Positions 1 through 14,867 of a stretch of 64,000 bases of DNA are shown here, piece after piece. A model generated the notes under the pieces. That model saw only the letters and a list, made by a program, of their open reading frames with translations. It was not told the origin of the DNA and searched no databases. The position numbers and the translations under genes are program-made. The DNA is taken from positions 1,488,001 through 1,552,000 of the forward strand of contig NZ_JBAJIJ010000001.1 of assembly GCF_036867135.1 (NCBI RefSeq), read 5' to 3'. The DNA comes from Aeromicrobium sp. Sec7.5. GTDB lineage: Bacteria > Actinomycetota > Actinomycetes > Propionibacteriales > Nocardioidaceae. How positions within the stretch are numbered: position 1 is the first letter of the stretch; each line of letters opens with the position of its first letter.

Positions 1-370
1 CGCAGGAGCCGACCCTGACCCGGGCGCCGGTCGCGACCAGGACGTCCGTCACGACGTCGATGCCCTCGGCGTCGCGCTCCCCGGCGATCGTCTCGGCGCC
101 GGTGACGGCGCGCAGCGCCTCCAGCGCGCCCCAGTGATCGGGGTGCCGGTGCGTCGTCACGATCCGCTTGACGGGCGCACCGTCGAGCACGTCGAGGATG
201 CGGTCGGCCTCGTCAGCGGCGTCGATCACGAGGCGCTCGTCGGTCAGCGTGCAACGCAGCACGTAGACGTTGTTGGCCATCGGCCCGACCGCGAGCTTCG
301 TGATCTCCAGGTCGCCCGCATCCTGCACGTCGGCCGGCCCGCCGACCTCGACTTCTCCGGTGTAGGTCAT
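1..370 (-). CDS. MBL-fold metallo-hydrolase (3' part outside window)
   Basis: N-terminal 123 codons of a metallo-beta-lactamase-fold hydrolase read leftward; the rest lies beyond base 1. The protein starts [10 protein letters not shown] and carries the metal-binding motif THRHPDHWG, matching the family HxHxDH signature, so it should bind two zinc ions and hydrolyse a thioester, lactone or similar bond. The substrate cannot be told from this fragment. Start ATG at 370 was chosen because a TAGGAT hexamer sits 7 nt upstream, giving a leaderless start. It is divergent from uvrA with 87 bp between, a pairing I recall as common in actinobacteria. Confidence 0.85.
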   Translation of the reverse strand, partial: MTYTGEVEVGGPADVQDAGDLEITKLAVGPMANNVYVLRCTLTDERLVIDAADEADRILDVLDGAPVKRIVTTHRHPDHWGALEALRAVTGAETIAGERDAEGIDVVTDVLVATGARVRVGSC

Positions 371-377
371 GCGTCCG

Positions 378-383
378 ATCCTA
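378..383 (-). promoter_or_regulatory. -10 box of the MBL-fold gene (leaderless)
   Basis: TAGGAT on the minus strand, 7 nt before the ATG at 370. This fits the actinobacterial TANNNT -10 hexamer placed so that transcription begins at the start codon. No clear -35 is seen. Confidence 0.55.
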
Positions 384-445
384 GGTGCCGGGTCGTGGTG
401 CGGGAGGTCACCGTCGCTCGGCGCGAAACTGTCGGACGGCGTGGT

Positions 446-451
446 TACGCT
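446..451 (+). promoter_or_regulatory. -10 box of uvrA (leaderless)
   Basis: TACGCT lies 6 nt before the GTG at 458, so the uvrA message probably begins at its start codon. No Shine-Dalgarno sequence precedes that GTG, which agrees with a leaderless start. Confidence 0.5.
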
Positions 452-457
452 GGCCGG

Positions 458-3388
<2,931 letters not shown>

Positions 3389-3400
3389 TCGGCTGAGCTC

Positions 3401-5347
3401 ATGGCGGATCCGGCGACCTATCGACCCAGGACGGGGGAGATCCCCACCGAGCCGGGGGTCTACAAGTTCCGCGACGCCGAGGCTCGTGTCATCTACGTCG
3501 GCAAGGCCAAGTCGCTGCGCCAGCGGCTCACCTCGTACTTCGCCGATCCCGACGGCCTGCACGAGCGCACCCGACGCATGGTCACGACGGCGGCGGCCGT
3601 CGAGTGGACCGTCGTGGGCACCGAGGTCGAGGCCCTGCAGCTCGAGTACACCTGGATCAAGCAGTTCGACCCGCGGTTCAACGTCAAGTACCGCGACGAC
3701 AAGTCCTACCCCTGGCTCGCGTTCACGGTGGGTGAGGAGGTGCCGCGCGTGCAGGTCATGCGCGGCTCGCAGCGCAAGGGCGTGCGCTACTTCGGCCCCT
3801 ACTCGCACGCGTGGGCCATCCGCGACACCGTCGACACCCTGCTGCGGGTCTTCCCCATGCGCTCCTGCTCGGCCGGCACCTTCCGCAGTGCTCGCGCCAG
3901 CGGCCGACCGTGCCTCCTGGGCGACATCGGCAAGTGCGCCGCGCCCTGCGTCGGCCGGGTCACCCCCGAGGAGCACCGCGAGATCGTCGACGACTTCATC
4001 GGCTTCATGGGCGGCAGCACCAAGGTCATCACCCGCGAGCTGAAGCAGAAGATGCAGCGGGCGTCCGACGACCTCGAGTTCGAGCTGGCGGCCAAGTACC
4101 GCGACGACCTGGGCGCGCTCGACAAGGTGCTCGAGAAGCAGACCGTCGTGCTCCCCGACGGCACCGACGCCGACGTCCTGGGCTTCGCCGCCGACCCGCT
4201 CGAGGTCGCGGTGCAGATCTTCTCGGTCCGGGGCGGCCGCATCCGCGGCCAGCGCGGCTGGGTCGCCGACCGTGCCGACGAGGCCGATCTGCCCGAGCTC
4301 GTGCAGCGCGCGGTCATGACCCTGTACGCCGACGGAGCACCCACCGCTGTGCCGCGTGAGGTGCTTGTGCCGGTCCTGCCCTCCGACGCGACGCTCGTCG
4401 AGGAGCTGCTGGGTGAGCACCGCGGCGGCCCCGTCCGGTTCCGCGTCCCGCAGCGGGGCGACAAGCGCAGCCTGCTGGAGACGGTCGAGCAGAATGCCAA
4501 GCAGGCGCTCGCGCGACACAAGATGAAGCGTGCCGGCGACCTCACCACGCGCAGCGTCGCGCTCGAGGAGCTGCAGGCGGCGCTCGGGCTGCCCGACGCG
4601 CCGCTGCGCATCGAGTGCTTCGACATCTCCAACCTGCAGGGCACCGAGATCGTCGCCTCCATGGTGGTGTTCGAGGACGGTCTGGCCCGCAAGTCCGAGT
4701 ACCGGCGGTTCGTCGTGCGGCACGAGGGGCAGAGCGACGTCGCCGCCATGCACGAGGTCGTCACACGCCGCTTCAAGCGGCATCTGGACGGCCCGCAGGC
4801 GGTCGAGGCGGGCGACCTCCCGCCCGAGCCCGCCGAGGCCGTCGCCGAGAAGCGACGGTTCGCCTACGCCCCGGCGCTCGTGGTCGTCGACGGCGGTCCG
4901 CCGCAGGTCGCCGCGGCGCAGCAGGCGTTCGACGAGCTCGGTATCACCGACGTCGCGCTCGTCGGCCTGGCCAAGCGTCTCGAGGAGGTGTGGCTCCCGA
5001 ACGACGAGCACCCCGTCATCCTCCCGCGCACCAGCGAGGGGCTCTACCTGCTGCAGCGGGTGCGCGACGAGGCACACCGGTTCGCGATCACGCACCACCG
5101 CAAGCGGCGCAGCACGTCGATGACCGCGTCGGCGCTCGACGAGGTCGAGGGGCTGGGCCCGACACGTCGTGCGGCGGTCATGAAGCACTTCGGCTCGCTC
5201 AAGAAGCTGCGGGCCGCCACGGTCGACGAGATCGCCGGGGTGCCCGGCATCGGACGCACTACGGCAGAATCGATCGCCACGGCCCTCGCCGGGTCGGCGC
5301 GGCCCACTGCGGTCAACACGGCGACCGGCGAGATCATCGAGGAATGA
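3401..5347 (+). CDS. uvrC: UvrABC excinuclease subunit C
   Basis: Dual-incision endonuclease of nucleotide excision repair, 648 residues. The N-terminal GIY-YIG nuclease domain is visible (PGVYKFRD then [13 protein letters not shown] near residues 18-45), followed by the UVR segment, the RNase H-like C-terminal endonuclease domain ([21 protein letters not shown]) and a helix-hairpin-helix tail ([17 protein letters not shown]). It starts 12 bp after the uvrA stop, so the two are probably co-transcribed, and rapZ follows after 19 bp. Length and motif order are normal for the family. Confidence 0.97.
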   Translation: MADPATYRPRTGEIPTEPGVYKFRDAEARVIYVGKAKSLRQRLTSYFADPDGLHERTRRMVTTAAAVEWTVVGTEVEALQLEYTWIKQFDPRFNVKYRDDKSYPWLAFTVGEEVPRVQVMRGSQRKGVRYFGPYSHAWAIRDTVDTLLRVFPMRSCSAGTFRSARASGRPCLLGDIGKCAAPCVGRVTPEEHREIVDDFIGFMGGSTKVITRELKQKMQRASDDLEFELAAKYRDDLGALDKVLEKQTVVLPDGTDADVLGFAADPLEVAVQIFSVRGGRIRGQRGWVADRADEADLPELVQRAVMTLYADGAPTAVPREVLVPVLPSDATLVEELLGEHRGGPVRFRVPQRGDKRSLLETVEQNAKQALARHKMKRAGDLTTRSVALEELQAALGLPDAPLRIECFDISNLQGTEIVASMVVFEDGLARKSEYRRFVVRHEGQSDVAAMHEVVTRRFKRHLDGPQAVEAGDLPPEPAEAVAEKRRFAYAPALVVVDGGPPQVAAAQQAFDELGITDVALVGLAKRLEEVWLPNDEHPVILPRTSEGLYLLQRVRDEAHRFAITHHRKRRSTSMTASALDEVEGLGPTRRAAVMKHFGSLKKLRAATVDEIAGVPGIGRTTAESIATALAGSARPTAVNTATGEIIEE

Positions 5348-5366
5348 CACGAGGACGGCGCAGCAC

Positions 5367-6230
5367 ATGACACAGCTGAACGAGATCGTTCTCGTCACGG
5401 GCATGACCGGCGCGGGCCGCGGCACGGCCGCCAAGGCGCTCGAGAAGCTGGGCTACTACGTCATCGACAACCTGCCGCCGGTCCTGCTCGAGTCCACGCT
5501 CGACACCATGGAGCAGGCCCCCGACATCGACCTGCTGGCGGTCGTCGTCGACGCCCGGTCCCGGTCGTTCTTCGACGCCCTCGAGGGCGCCCTCGTGCGC
5601 CTGCGGCAGCGTGGCGTCCCGACCCGGGTGCTCTACCTCGAGGCGGCCGACGAGGTGCTCGTCCGACGTCAGGAGGCGGCGCGCCGGCCCCACCCGCTGA
5701 GTCTCGAGGGTCGCCTGATGGACGGTTTCACGAAGGAGCGCGAGCTGCTGCGTGGCGTCCGGGCCGGAGCCGATCTCGTGGTCGACACCACGTCGCTCAA
5801 CGTGCACCAGCTGGGTCAACGGCTCCGTGCCGCGTTCGGCGAACCGGGGTCGCGGGGCCTGCGCGCCTCGGTCATGTCGTTCGGCTTCAAGTACGGCATC
5901 CCGATCGACGCCGACATGGTCGCCGACATGCGCTTCCTGCCCAATCCCTACTGGGACCCGGAGCTCCGGCCCATGAGCGGGCTCGACGCCCCGGTCCGTG
6001 ACTACGTCCGCAGCCAACCCCGGGCCGAGGAGTTCCTCGACCAGTACGAGGACCTCATCTCGCTGCTGACCGACGGCTTCCTGCACGAGGACAAGCACTT
6101 CCTGACCCTCGCGATCGGCTGCACCGGCGGACGCCACCGGTCGGTGGCGATGTCGGAGGCGTTCGCCGAGCGGTTGAGGGCCCACGGCGTCAGCACGTTG
6201 GTGGTGCACCGCGACCTGGGGCGCGAGTGA
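5367..6230 (+). CDS. rapZ: RapZ/YvcJ-family nucleotide-binding protein
   Basis: RapZ-type P-loop protein, 287 residues. In enterobacteria the family is an RNA-binding adaptor controlling amino-sugar synthesis; its job in actinobacteria is less clear. The Walker A region reads TGMTGAGRGTA (residues 11-21), with Arg and Gly where classic P-loops have Lys and Ser. From memory this is also the form in the M. tuberculosis homologue, so it is a lineage feature rather than damage. The C-terminal signature GCTGGRHRSVAMSEAF is intact. yvcK follows with a 4-bp GTGA overlap, indicating translational coupling in the conserved rapZ-yvcK-whiA block. Confidence 0.95.
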   Translation: MTQLNEIVLVTGMTGAGRGTAAKALEKLGYYVIDNLPPVLLESTLDTMEQAPDIDLLAVVVDARSRSFFDALEGALVRLRQRGVPTRVLYLEAADEVLVRRQEAARRPHPLSLEGRLMDGFTKERELLRGVRAGADLVVDTTSLNVHQLGQRLRAAFGEPGSRGLRASVMSFGFKYGIPIDADMVADMRFLPNPYWDPELRPMSGLDAPVRDYVRSQPRAEEFLDQYEDLISLLTDGFLHEDKHFLTLAIGCTGGRHRSVAMSEAFAERLRAHGVSTLVVHRDLGRE

Positions 6231-7165
6231 CCGCCCCCCTGCGCGTGGCGGCGCTCGGAGGAGGGCACGGCCTCGCCGCCAGCCTCACCGCGCTGCGTCG
6301 CCTCACCCCCGACCTCACCGGCATCGTCACGGTGGCCGACAACGGTGGGTCCTCCGGCCGCCTGCGCGAGGAGTTCAACATCCTGCCGCCCGGCGACCTC
6401 CGGATGGCGCTCGCCGCCCTGAGCGGCGACGACGAGCACGGACGGCGCTGGGCCAGCGTGCTCCAGCACCGCTTCGCCGGCACGGGCCCGCTCGCCGGAC
6501 ACGCCATCGGCAACCTGCTGATCGCCGCCATCTGGGAGCGGCTGGGCGACACCGTCGCGGGCCTCGACCTCGTCGGCGAGCTGCTGGGGTCCAAGGGGCG
6601 CGTGCTGCCGATGGCCGCGGTGCCGCTCGACATCGAGGCCGACGTCCACCTCGTCTCGGCCCCCGACGGCCTGACCGTGGTCCGCGGGCAGGCCGAGGTG
6701 GCCTCGGTCGACGGTCAGGTCGTCAGCGTGCGGCTCGATCCGCGTGAGCCTCCCGCCTGCCCGGAGGCGGTCGCCGCGGTCCACGACGCCGACTGGGTCG
6801 TCGTCGGTCCGGGGTCGTGGTTCACCAGCGTCATGCCCACGCTGCTCGTGCCGGACCTGCGCGACGCCCTCGTCACCACGAGCGCCCGCCGCGCGCTGGT
6901 GCTCAACCTCCGGGGCGATCGCGAGACGGCCGGCCTGAGCGCCACCGACCACCTCGACGTGCTGGCCGCCCACGCGCCCGAGCTGGGCGTCGACGTCGTC
7001 CTGGCCGACGCGAGCGTCGCCGACGACGCGGGCCATCTCGAGGCGATGGCCCGCAAGCTCGGGGCCCGGCTGGTGGTCCACGACGTCGCGCGATCGCCGG
7101 GCAGCGACCAGCACGATCCCGCGAGGTTGGCGGAAGCCTTCGGGCGGTTTCTCACCCGGGCATAG
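6227..7165 (+). CDS. yvcK: YvcK/CofD-like gluconeogenesis factor
   Basis: Uridine diphosphate-sugar-binding YvcK-family protein, 312 residues. In Bacillus and mycobacteria the family is needed for normal peptidoglycan metabolism and growth on gluconeogenic carbon. The N-terminal glycine-rich motif [12 protein letters not shown] and the [14 protein letters not shown] stretch are characteristic, as is [10 protein letters not shown]. The start GTG at 6227 overlaps the rapZ stop by 4 bp. The stop codon at 7163-7165 is embedded in the -10 box of whiA, so whiA can be transcribed on its own as well as by read-through. Confidence 0.94.
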   Translation: MTAPLRVAALGGGHGLAASLTALRRLTPDLTGIVTVADNGGSSGRLREEFNILPPGDLRMALAALSGDDEHGRRWASVLQHRFAGTGPLAGHAIGNLLIAAIWERLGDTVAGLDLVGELLGSKGRVLPMAAVPLDIEADVHLVSAPDGLTVVRGQAEVASVDGQVVSVRLDPREPPACPEAVAAVHDADWVVVGPGSWFTSVMPTLLVPDLRDALVTTSARRALVLNLRGDRETAGLSATDHLDVLAAHAPELGVDVVLADASVADDAGHLEAMARKLGARLVVHDVARSPGSDQHDPARLAEAFGRFLTRA

Positions 7166-7168
7166 AGT
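7163..7168 (+). promoter_or_regulatory. -10 box of whiA, overlapping yvcK stop
   Basis: TAGAGT, 7 nt before the whiA ATG at 7176, shares its first three bases with the yvcK stop codon. It suggests an internal leaderless promoter inside the operon. Confidence 0.5.
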
Positions 7169-7175
7169 GTCCCGC

Positions 7176-8149
7176 ATGGCGTTGACGTCCCAGGTGAAGT
7201 CCGAGCTCGTGGCCACCAACGTGACGAAGGCGTGCTGTCGCAAGTCCGAGGTCGCGTCGATCCTGCGGTTCGCCGGAGGACTGCACCTCGTGGCCGGCAA
7301 GGTCGTGATCGAGGCCGAGCTCGACAGCGGTGCGGCGGCCCGCCGGCTCCGCAAGGACATCGGCGACATCTACGGACACGCCAGCGAGATCGTCGTGATG
7401 CAGCCCAACGGCCTGCGCAAGAGCACGTCCTACGTCGTGCGCGTGAGCCAGGGCGGCGAGGCGCTCGCCCAGCAGACGGGCATCATCGACGGCGCCGGAC
7501 GGCCCATCCGCGGCCTGCCGCCGGCGGTCGTCGGGGGCAGCTCGTGCGATGCGGTCTCCGCCTGGCGCGGCGCGTTCCTCGCCCACGGGTCCTTGACCGA
7601 GCCGGGTCGCTCGTCGGCGCTGGAGATCAGCTGTCCCGGTCACGAGGCCGCCCTCGCGCTGGTCGGGGCCGCGCGTCGACTCGGCATCTCGGCCAAGTCC
7701 AAGGAGGTCCGCGGCTTCGACCGCGTGGTCATCCGCGACGGCGAGGCCATCGGTGCGCTCCTGACCCGCCTGGGCGCCCACGAGACCCTCCTGGCCTGGG
7801 AGGAGCGCCGCCTGCGCCGCGAGGTCCGGGCCACCGCCAACCGCCTCGCCAACTTCGACGACGCGAACCTGCGGCGCTCGGCGCGTGCCGCGGTCGCGGC
7901 CGGCGCCCGCGCGCAGCGCGCCCTGGAGATCCTCGGCGACGACGTCCCCGACCACCTGAAGCTCGCCGGCGTGCTGCGGGTCGAGCACCGCCAGGCCAGC
8001 CTCGAGGAGCTCGGTCAGCTGCACGAGCCGCCGCTCACGAAGGACGCCATCGCGGGTCGGATCCGTCGCCTCCTGGCCATGGCCGACAAGATCGCGTCCG
8101 AGCAGGGCATCCCCGACACGGAGGCGACCCTGGAGGACCTCCCCGAGTC

Positions 8150-8153
<4 letters not shown>
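7176..8153 (+). CDS. whiA: WhiA sporulation/cell-division DNA-binding protein
   Basis: WhiA, 325 residues: an N-terminal homing-endonuclease-like fold ([19 protein letters not shown]) joined to a C-terminal helix-turn-helix ([22 protein letters not shown]). In Streptomyces it acts with WhiB to switch on sporulation septation; in organisms that do not sporulate it is tied to division and chromosome segregation. The ATG at 7176 is chosen over an earlier in-frame GTG at 7167 because of the leaderless -10. The next gene starts in the stop codon (GTGA overlap). Confidence 0.95.
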
Positions 8154-9986
<1,833 letters not shown>

Positions 9987-9988
9987 TC

Positions 9989-11188
9989 GTGCAGACGATC
10001 TCCGACCTCGGCGACCTCCGAGGCAAGCGGGTCCTGGTCCGCAGCGACCTGAACGTGCCGCTCGACGGCACGACCATCAGCGACGACGGCCGCATCCGAG
10101 CCAGCCTCCCGACCCTGGAGCGCCTGGCCGCGGCCGGTGCTCGGGTGCTCGTCACGGCGCACCTGGGTCGTCCGAAGGGCACGCCCGACCCGGCGTACTC
10201 GCTCAAGCCGGTGGCGCAGCGCCTCGGCGAGCTCTGGGGCCAGCCCGTGCTGTTCGCGGGCGACACGACGGGCGACGAGGCGCACCACGTCGCGGCGGCG
10301 CTGCAGGACGGTCAGATCGCCGTGCTGGAGAACGTCCGCTTCAACCCGGGCGAGACCAGCAAGGACGACGCCGAGCGTGGCGCCTTCGCCGACGAGCTGG
10401 CGGCCCTGGCCGATGTGTTCGTCTCGGACGGCTTCGGCGTCGTGCACCGCAAGCAGGCCAGCGTGTACGACGTCGCGACCCGGCTCCCGGCCGCGGTCGG
10501 CGGGCTCGTGCAGGCCGAGGTCGAGGTGCTGAAGCGACTCACCGAGTCGCCCGAGCGCCCGTACGTCGTGGTGCTCGGCGGCTCGAAGGTCTCCGACAAG
10601 CTCGGCGTGATCGACAACCTGCTGGAGAAGGCCGACACCCTGCTGATCGGTGGTGGCATGGTGTTCACGTTCCTGGCCGCCCAGGGCCATGGAGTCGGTT
10701 CCTCGCTGCTGGAGTCGGACCAGATCGACGTGGCCCGCGAGTACATCGAGCGCGCCGCGGCACGAGGTGTCGACCTGGTCCTGCCGAGCGACGTCGTCGT
10801 CGCCCCGGAGTTCTCGGCCGACGCGCCTGCCACGACCGTGCCCGCCGACGCCATCCCGGACGACCAGATGGGGCTCGACATCGGCCCCGACGCGTCGCAG
10901 GTCTTCGCGCAGCACGTGCGCGACGCCCGGACGGTCTTCTGGAACGGACCGATGGGCGTGTTCGAGTTCGCCGCGTTCGCCGGCGGAACCCGTGCGGTCG
11001 CTGAGGCGCTCACGCAGACCGACGGCCTGTCGGTCGTCGGTGGCGGCGACTCCGCCGCGGCCGTGCGTCAGCTCGGCTTCGCCGACGATGCGTTCGGCCA
11101 CATCTCGACCGGCGGCGGCGCCAGCCTGGAGTATCTCGAGGGCAAGACCCTGCCGGGTCTGGCCATCCTGGAGGAGAAGACGTCATGA
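9989..11188 (+). CDS. pgk: Phosphoglycerate kinase
   Basis: Transfers the acyl phosphate of 1,3-bisphosphoglycerate to ADP; 399 residues. The substrate motif [14 protein letters not shown] near residues 13-26, the hinge region [14 protein letters not shown] and the nucleotide-binding [11 protein letters not shown] are all present. GTG at 9989 lies 2 bp past the gap stop and is the only start that gives the normal N-terminus. tpiA overlaps its stop by 4 bp (ATGA). Confidence 0.97.
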   Translation: MQTISDLGDLRGKRVLVRSDLNVPLDGTTISDDGRIRASLPTLERLAAAGARVLVTAHLGRPKGTPDPAYSLKPVAQRLGELWGQPVLFAGDTTGDEAHHVAAALQDGQIAVLENVRFNPGETSKDDAERGAFADELAALADVFVSDGFGVVHRKQASVYDVATRLPAAVGGLVQAEVEVLKRLTESPERPYVVVLGGSKVSDKLGVIDNLLEKADTLLIGGGMVFTFLAAQGHGVGSSLLESDQIDVAREYIERAAARGVDLVLPSDVVVAPEFSADAPATTVPADAIPDDQMGLDIGPDASQVFAQHVRDARTVFWNGPMGVFEFAAFAGGTRAVAEALTQTDGLSVVGGGDSAAAVRQLGFADDAFGHISTGGGASLEYLEGKTLPGLAILEEKTS

Positions 11189-11985
11189 GCACTCGTACGC
11201 CCCTGATGGCCGGCAACTGGAAGAGCAACCTGAACCACCAGGAAGCCGTCGTGCTGGTCCAGAAGCTCGCCTGGACGCTGCAGGACAAGAAGCACGACTT
11301 CGACAAGGTCGAGGTCGTCGTGGTCCCGCCGTTCACCGACATCCGCAGCGTGCAGACGCTCGTCGACGGCGACCACCTCTCGATCCGCTACGGCGCGCAG
11401 GATGTCTCCGAGCACGACGGCGGTGCGTACACCGGCGAGATCTCCGCCGCGATGCTGGCGAAGCTCGGCTGCTCCTACGTCGTCGTGGGCCACTCCGAGC
11501 GCCGCGAGCACCACGCTGAGACCGACCAGGTCGTCAACACCAAGGCGGTCGCGGCCATCGCGGCCGACATCACGCCGATCGTGTGCGTCGGTGAGGGTCT
11601 CGAGGTTCGCCAGTCGGGCGAGCACGTGGCGTACACCCTGGCGCAGGTCGACGGCTCGCTGGCCGGTCTGAGCGCCGACCAGGTCGGCGATCTCGTCGTG
11701 GCGTACGAGCCCGTCTGGGCCATCGGCACCGGTGAGGTCGCCACCCCCGAGGACGCCCAGGAGGTGTGCGCGGCCATCCGATCGCGTGTCGCCGAGACCT
11801 TCTCGTCCGAAGCGGCCGATCGATTGCGTATCCTTTACGGCGGATCGGTCAAGGCGGCCAACGTCGCGTCGATCATGGCCCAGCCCGACGTGGACGGGGC
11901 CCTGGTCGGTGGGGCGAGCCTGCAGGCCGAGGAGTTCGCGGGCATCGCGCGCTTCTACCACCTGCCGGACGTCTCCGGCGCCTGA
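11185..11985 (+). CDS. tpiA: Triose-phosphate isomerase
   Basis: Interconverts dihydroxyacetone phosphate and glyceraldehyde 3-phosphate; 266 residues. Catalytic residues are visible: K13 in AGNWKSN, H103 in VVVGHSERR and E175 in [11 protein letters not shown]; the phosphate-binding YGGSVK is near the C-terminus. Translationally coupled to pgk by an ATGA overlap. Confidence 0.98.
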   Translation: MSTRTPLMAGNWKSNLNHQEAVVLVQKLAWTLQDKKHDFDKVEVVVVPPFTDIRSVQTLVDGDHLSIRYGAQDVSEHDGGAYTGEISAAMLAKLGCSYVVVGHSERREHHAETDQVVNTKAVAAIAADITPIVCVGEGLEVRQSGEHVAYTLAQVDGSLAGLSADQVGDLVVAYEPVWAIGTGEVATPEDAQEVCAAIRSRVAETFSSEAADRLRILYGGSVKAANVASIMAQPDVDGALVGGASLQAEEFAGIARFYHLPDVSGA

Positions 11986-12021
11986 CCCGCTCCACTCCCT
12001 CCCCGAACCGGAAGCCTCCCC

Positions 12022-12258
12022 GTGATCATCCTCTTCTCGTCCGTGCTGGTCATCTGCAGCCTGCTGCTGATCCTGCTCGTGCTCATGCACAAGGGTCGGG
12101 GCGGCGGCCTCTCCGACATGTTCGGCGGCGGCGTCTCCAGCTCCCTCGGTGGCTCCTCGGTCGCCGAGCGCAACCTCGACCGCATCACGATCGGCATCGC
12201 CGTCGTGTGGTCGGTGTCGGTGTTCGCCCTGGGCCTGCTGCTGAAGGTGAGCAACTGA
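12022..12258 (+). CDS. secG: Preprotein translocase subunit SecG
   Basis: Small membrane subunit of the SecYEG translocon, 78 residues, with two transmembrane helices (about residues 2-21 and 55-74) separated by a Gly/Ser-rich loop containing MFGGGVSSSLGGSS, as in other SecG proteins. GTG start at 12022 follows GGAAG. Its stop shares one base with the rbpA ATG (TGATG). Confidence 0.93.
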   Translation: MIILFSSVLVICSLLLILLVLMHKGRGGGLSDMFGGGVSSSLGGSSVAERNLDRITIGIAVVWSVSVFALGLLLKVSN

Positions 12259-12611
12259 TGGCGACCGGCGCGATCCGGGGGAGCCGCATCGGCTCCGGAC
12301 CCATGGGCGAGGCGGAGCGCGGCGACGCCGCTCCCCGTCAGCGCATCCTGTACTTCTGCGCGAACGACCACGAGACCTCCATGGTCTTCTCCATCGAGGC
12401 CGAGGTGCCCGACTCCTGGGACTGCCCGCGGTGCGGACTGCCGGCGAGTGTGGATGCCGAGAACCGCCCCACGGCCAAGAAGACCGAGCCGTACAAGACG
12501 CACCTCGCCTACGTGAAGGAACGTCGCTCCGACGACGAGGCGAAGCAGATCCTCGACGAGGCGCTCGACCTGCTGCGCACCCGCCGCAAGTCCGGCGACC
12601 TGATCTTCTAG
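12258..12611 (+). CDS. rbpA: RNA polymerase-binding protein RbpA
   Basis: Actinobacterial transcription activator that binds the beta' subunit and group 1/2 sigma factors and stabilises the open complex; 117 residues. Visible are the N-terminal MATGAIRGSRIGSGPMG tail, the zinc-ribbon-like core with CANDHE and CPRCG, and the C-terminal sigma-interaction domain (KTHLAYVKERRS through RTRRKSGDLIF). Its presence is one of the best single markers that the host is an actinobacterium. The stop codon overlaps the convergent pgl stop within CTAG. Confidence 0.97.
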   Translation: MATGAIRGSRIGSGPMGEAERGDAAPRQRILYFCANDHETSMVFSIEAEVPDSWDCPRCGLPASVDAENRPTAKKTEPYKTHLAYVKERRSDDEAKQILDEALDLLRTRRKSGDLIF

Positions 12612-13300
12612 AGGTCCCCGGCTGCGGCCGGGTCCAGGTACCAGCGGGTCTCGACCCGTCCCGAGACGCCCCGGGCGGGCGTCGCGTGCACCGTGCCCTC
12701 GGGCGCCAGGGCCTTGGCGACGGCCTCGGCCTTGCCTTCTCCTGCCGCCACGAACCAGACCGCGTCGGCGGCGTTGAGCACCGGGAACGTCAACGAGATC
12801 CGCTCCGCCGGCGGCTTGGGGGAGCCGAAGACCTCGACCGCGCGCCGGTCACGCTCGTCGAGCTGGGCGAAGCCGGGAAACAGTGACGCGACGTGGCCGT
12901 CCGGTCCGAGGCCGAGCAGCACGAGGTCGAACGACTCGGGCAGTGTCGACGCGTACTGGTCGGCGGCCTCGGCGAGGCTCTGGTCACACCCGTGCGCCGG
13001 CGTGGCGTGCACGCGGTTGGCAGGCACCCCGAGCCGGTCGAGGAACGCCTCGCGGGCCTGCTGGTCGTTGCGGTCGGCGTGGCCGGCGGGGACGAATCGC
13101 TCGTCGCCCCACCAGAGGTCGACCCGGGACCAGTCGACGCGTGCGTTCGCGCCCAGCCGGGCATAGGTCTCGTTGGCGATCGTGCCGCCGGTCAGGGCGA
13201 CCCGGGGGGAGGTGCCCGCGGTCTGGAGCTCCGCGATGCGTTCCTCCAGGTCGGAGGCGAGCACCGAGGCCGGGTCCGCGACGACCTGCACCTGCGTCAT
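12608..13300 (-). CDS. pgl: 6-phosphogluconolactonase
   Basis: Hydrolyses 6-phosphogluconolactone in the oxidative pentose phosphate pathway; 230 residues of the SugarP-isomerase/NagB-like fold. Motifs RVALTGGTIANETY, VDLWWGDERFVP and LLGLGPDGHVASLFPG are diagnostic. ATG at 13300 overlaps the pgi stop as ATGA, so the two are translationally coupled. In many actinobacteria zwf and opcA lie directly upstream of pgl, but they are missing here. Confidence 0.94.
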   Translation of the reverse strand: MTQVQVVADPASVLASDLEERIAELQTAGTSPRVALTGGTIANETYARLGANARVDWSRVDLWWGDERFVPAGHADRNDQQAREAFLDRLGVPANRVHATPAHGCDQSLAEAADQYASTLPESFDLVLLGLGPDGHVASLFPGFAQLDERDRRAVEVFGSPKPPAERISLTFPVLNAADAVWFVAAGEGKAEAVAKALAPEGTVHATPARGVSGRVETRWYLDPAAAGDL

Positions 13301-14865
13301 GACAACAGCTCCCGCAGACGCGCGAGGCCGGCCGTGACGTCGGTGAGGTGGAGCCGCAGGACGGGCCGGCCGCGCTCGGCGAGCACCTGACCGTCGCCGA
13401 CGGCCTGGGCGGCGATGAAGTCGCCGAAGCTGAAGTCCCGACCCGGTACCTCGAGGTCGGGGCTCGGCGCCATCGTGACCTGCAGGAACACGCCGGTCGG
13501 TGTCCCGCCCTTGTGGTACTGGCCGGTCGAGTGCAGGAACCGCGGGCCCCAGCCGAAGGTGACCGGACGCCCGAGACGCTCGCTCAGGGGTGCGCGCAGG
13601 TCGGCGAGGTCGGCGTGGGTCCACCGGTCCAGGTAGACCTGGAGGGCCAGGTAGTCCAGCGGACCCTGCACCTGGCCCAGCAGCTCGGCGACCGCTTCCT
13701 CGACCGTGGCGGCGCCGGTGCCGAACAGCTCGATGTCGCCGTCGACCGCGTCGGGCCCGGGGAGCTCGACGTCACCTCCGAGGAACCCGCGAGCGGCCTT
13801 CTTGGCACTCTCGACGTCGGGCTGGTCGAATGGGTTGATGTCGATGATCTCGCCGGCGACGGTCGTGGCGACCTCCCACAGGAGCATCTGGGCACCGAGC
13901 GGCAGGTCGACCGCTCCCGCGTAGCCCGAGGGCGACTCGGGCAGGGTCTCGGTGCCGATCGCGACGACGACGCAGTCGGGTGTGACAGCGCCGAGGGCGT
14001 CGGGAGTCGTCACGACCGGCAGCACCCCGCGTCCGTGCTTGCCCGTGGACTCGGCGACGAGCTGTTCGATCCAGTTGCCGACACCGGTGCCGGTGTGGTC
14101 GACGAGCACGAGCTTGTCGACGTCGTTGTCAGCGGCGACGCCCAGGAGTGCACCCAGACGGAGGGCCACGTTCTCGACCGAGTCCGACAGGTAGGCGTCG
14201 TGGACCTGTGCGGCCTGCTCGAGCAGCCCGGCGAGCGGCACGCCCGCGAGTCCGCACGGCACGAGGCCGAAGGCCGTGAGCGCCGAGTACCGGCCGCCCA
14301 CCTGGGGGTCGGCCCGGAAGACCCGGTAGCCGGCCGCCGTGGCGTACTCGTCCAGCGGCGACGAGGGGTCGGTCACGATGACGATGTGGTCCTTGGCGAG
14401 CAGGCCGGCGTCCTCGTAGGCCTGCTCGAACGCCCGGCGCTGGCTGTCGGTCTCGACCGTGCCGCCGGACTTGCTCGCGACGACCACCACCGCGCTCTCG
14501 AGGCGGTCACCGACCGCGCGACGCACCATCTCGGGGTCGGACGAGTCCAGGACCGTCAGATCGACGCCGGCCGTGGCGCAGATGACCTCGGGCGCGAGCG
14601 ACGAGCCGCCCATGCCGCAGAGCACCACGTGGTCGAGCCCGGCATGGCGCAGGTCGTCGCGGGCCGCAGCGATGCGGGGCAGCAGGGGCCGGGACGTCCT
14701 GGCCAGGTCGACCCAGGCCAGGCGCTTCGCGGCTTCCTCCTCGGCACCGCGTCCCCAGAGGGTGGCGTCGCGGTCGGACAGGCGCGAGGCGAACCGGTCC
14801 TCGACGAGCCGGCGAAGGACGCTCTCGTAGGAGCGGACGGGAGCCGAGACGTGGACGCCGCCCAT
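13297..14865 (-). CDS. pgi: Glucose-6-phosphate isomerase
   Basis: Interconverts glucose 6-phosphate and fructose 6-phosphate; 522 residues, in the range of the divergent actinobacterial form. Sugar-isomerase motifs VVLCGMGGSSLAPEV and VVVASKSGGTVET (phosphate-binding Ser/Gly) and the active-site segment INPFDQPDVESAK are visible. Start ATG at 14865 is 2 bp past the tal stop; GTG at 14856 is an alternative. It sits between tal and pgl on the minus strand. Confidence 0.93.
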   Translation of the reverse strand: MGGVHVSAPVRSYESVLRRLVEDRFASRLSDRDATLWGRGAEEEAAKRLAWVDLARTSRPLLPRIAAARDDLRHAGLDHVVLCGMGGSSLAPEVICATAGVDLTVLDSSDPEMVRRAVGDRLESAVVVVASKSGGTVETDSQRRAFEQAYEDAGLLAKDHIVIVTDPSSPLDEYATAAGYRVFRADPQVGGRYSALTAFGLVPCGLAGVPLAGLLEQAAQVHDAYLSDSVENVALRLGALLGVAADNDVDKLVLVDHTGTGVGNWIEQLVAESTGKHGRGVLPVVTTPDALGAVTPDCVVVAIGTETLPESPSGYAGAVDLPLGAQMLLWEVATTVAGEIIDINPFDQPDVESAKKAARGFLGGDVELPGPDAVDGDIELFGTGAATVEEAVAELLGQVQGPLDYLALQVYLDRWTHADLADLRAPLSERLGRPVTFGWGPRFLHSTGQYHKGGTPTGVFLQVTMAPSPDLEVPGRDFSFGDFIAAQAVGDGQVLAERGRPVLRLHLTDVTAGLARLRELLS

Positions 14866-14867
14866 GA

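Noticed and set aside
5397-5430. RapZ Walker A lacking Lys and Ser (TGMTGAGRGTA)
   Set aside because: From memory the M. tuberculosis homologue has the same GAGRGTA form, so it is typical of the lineage rather than a lesion.
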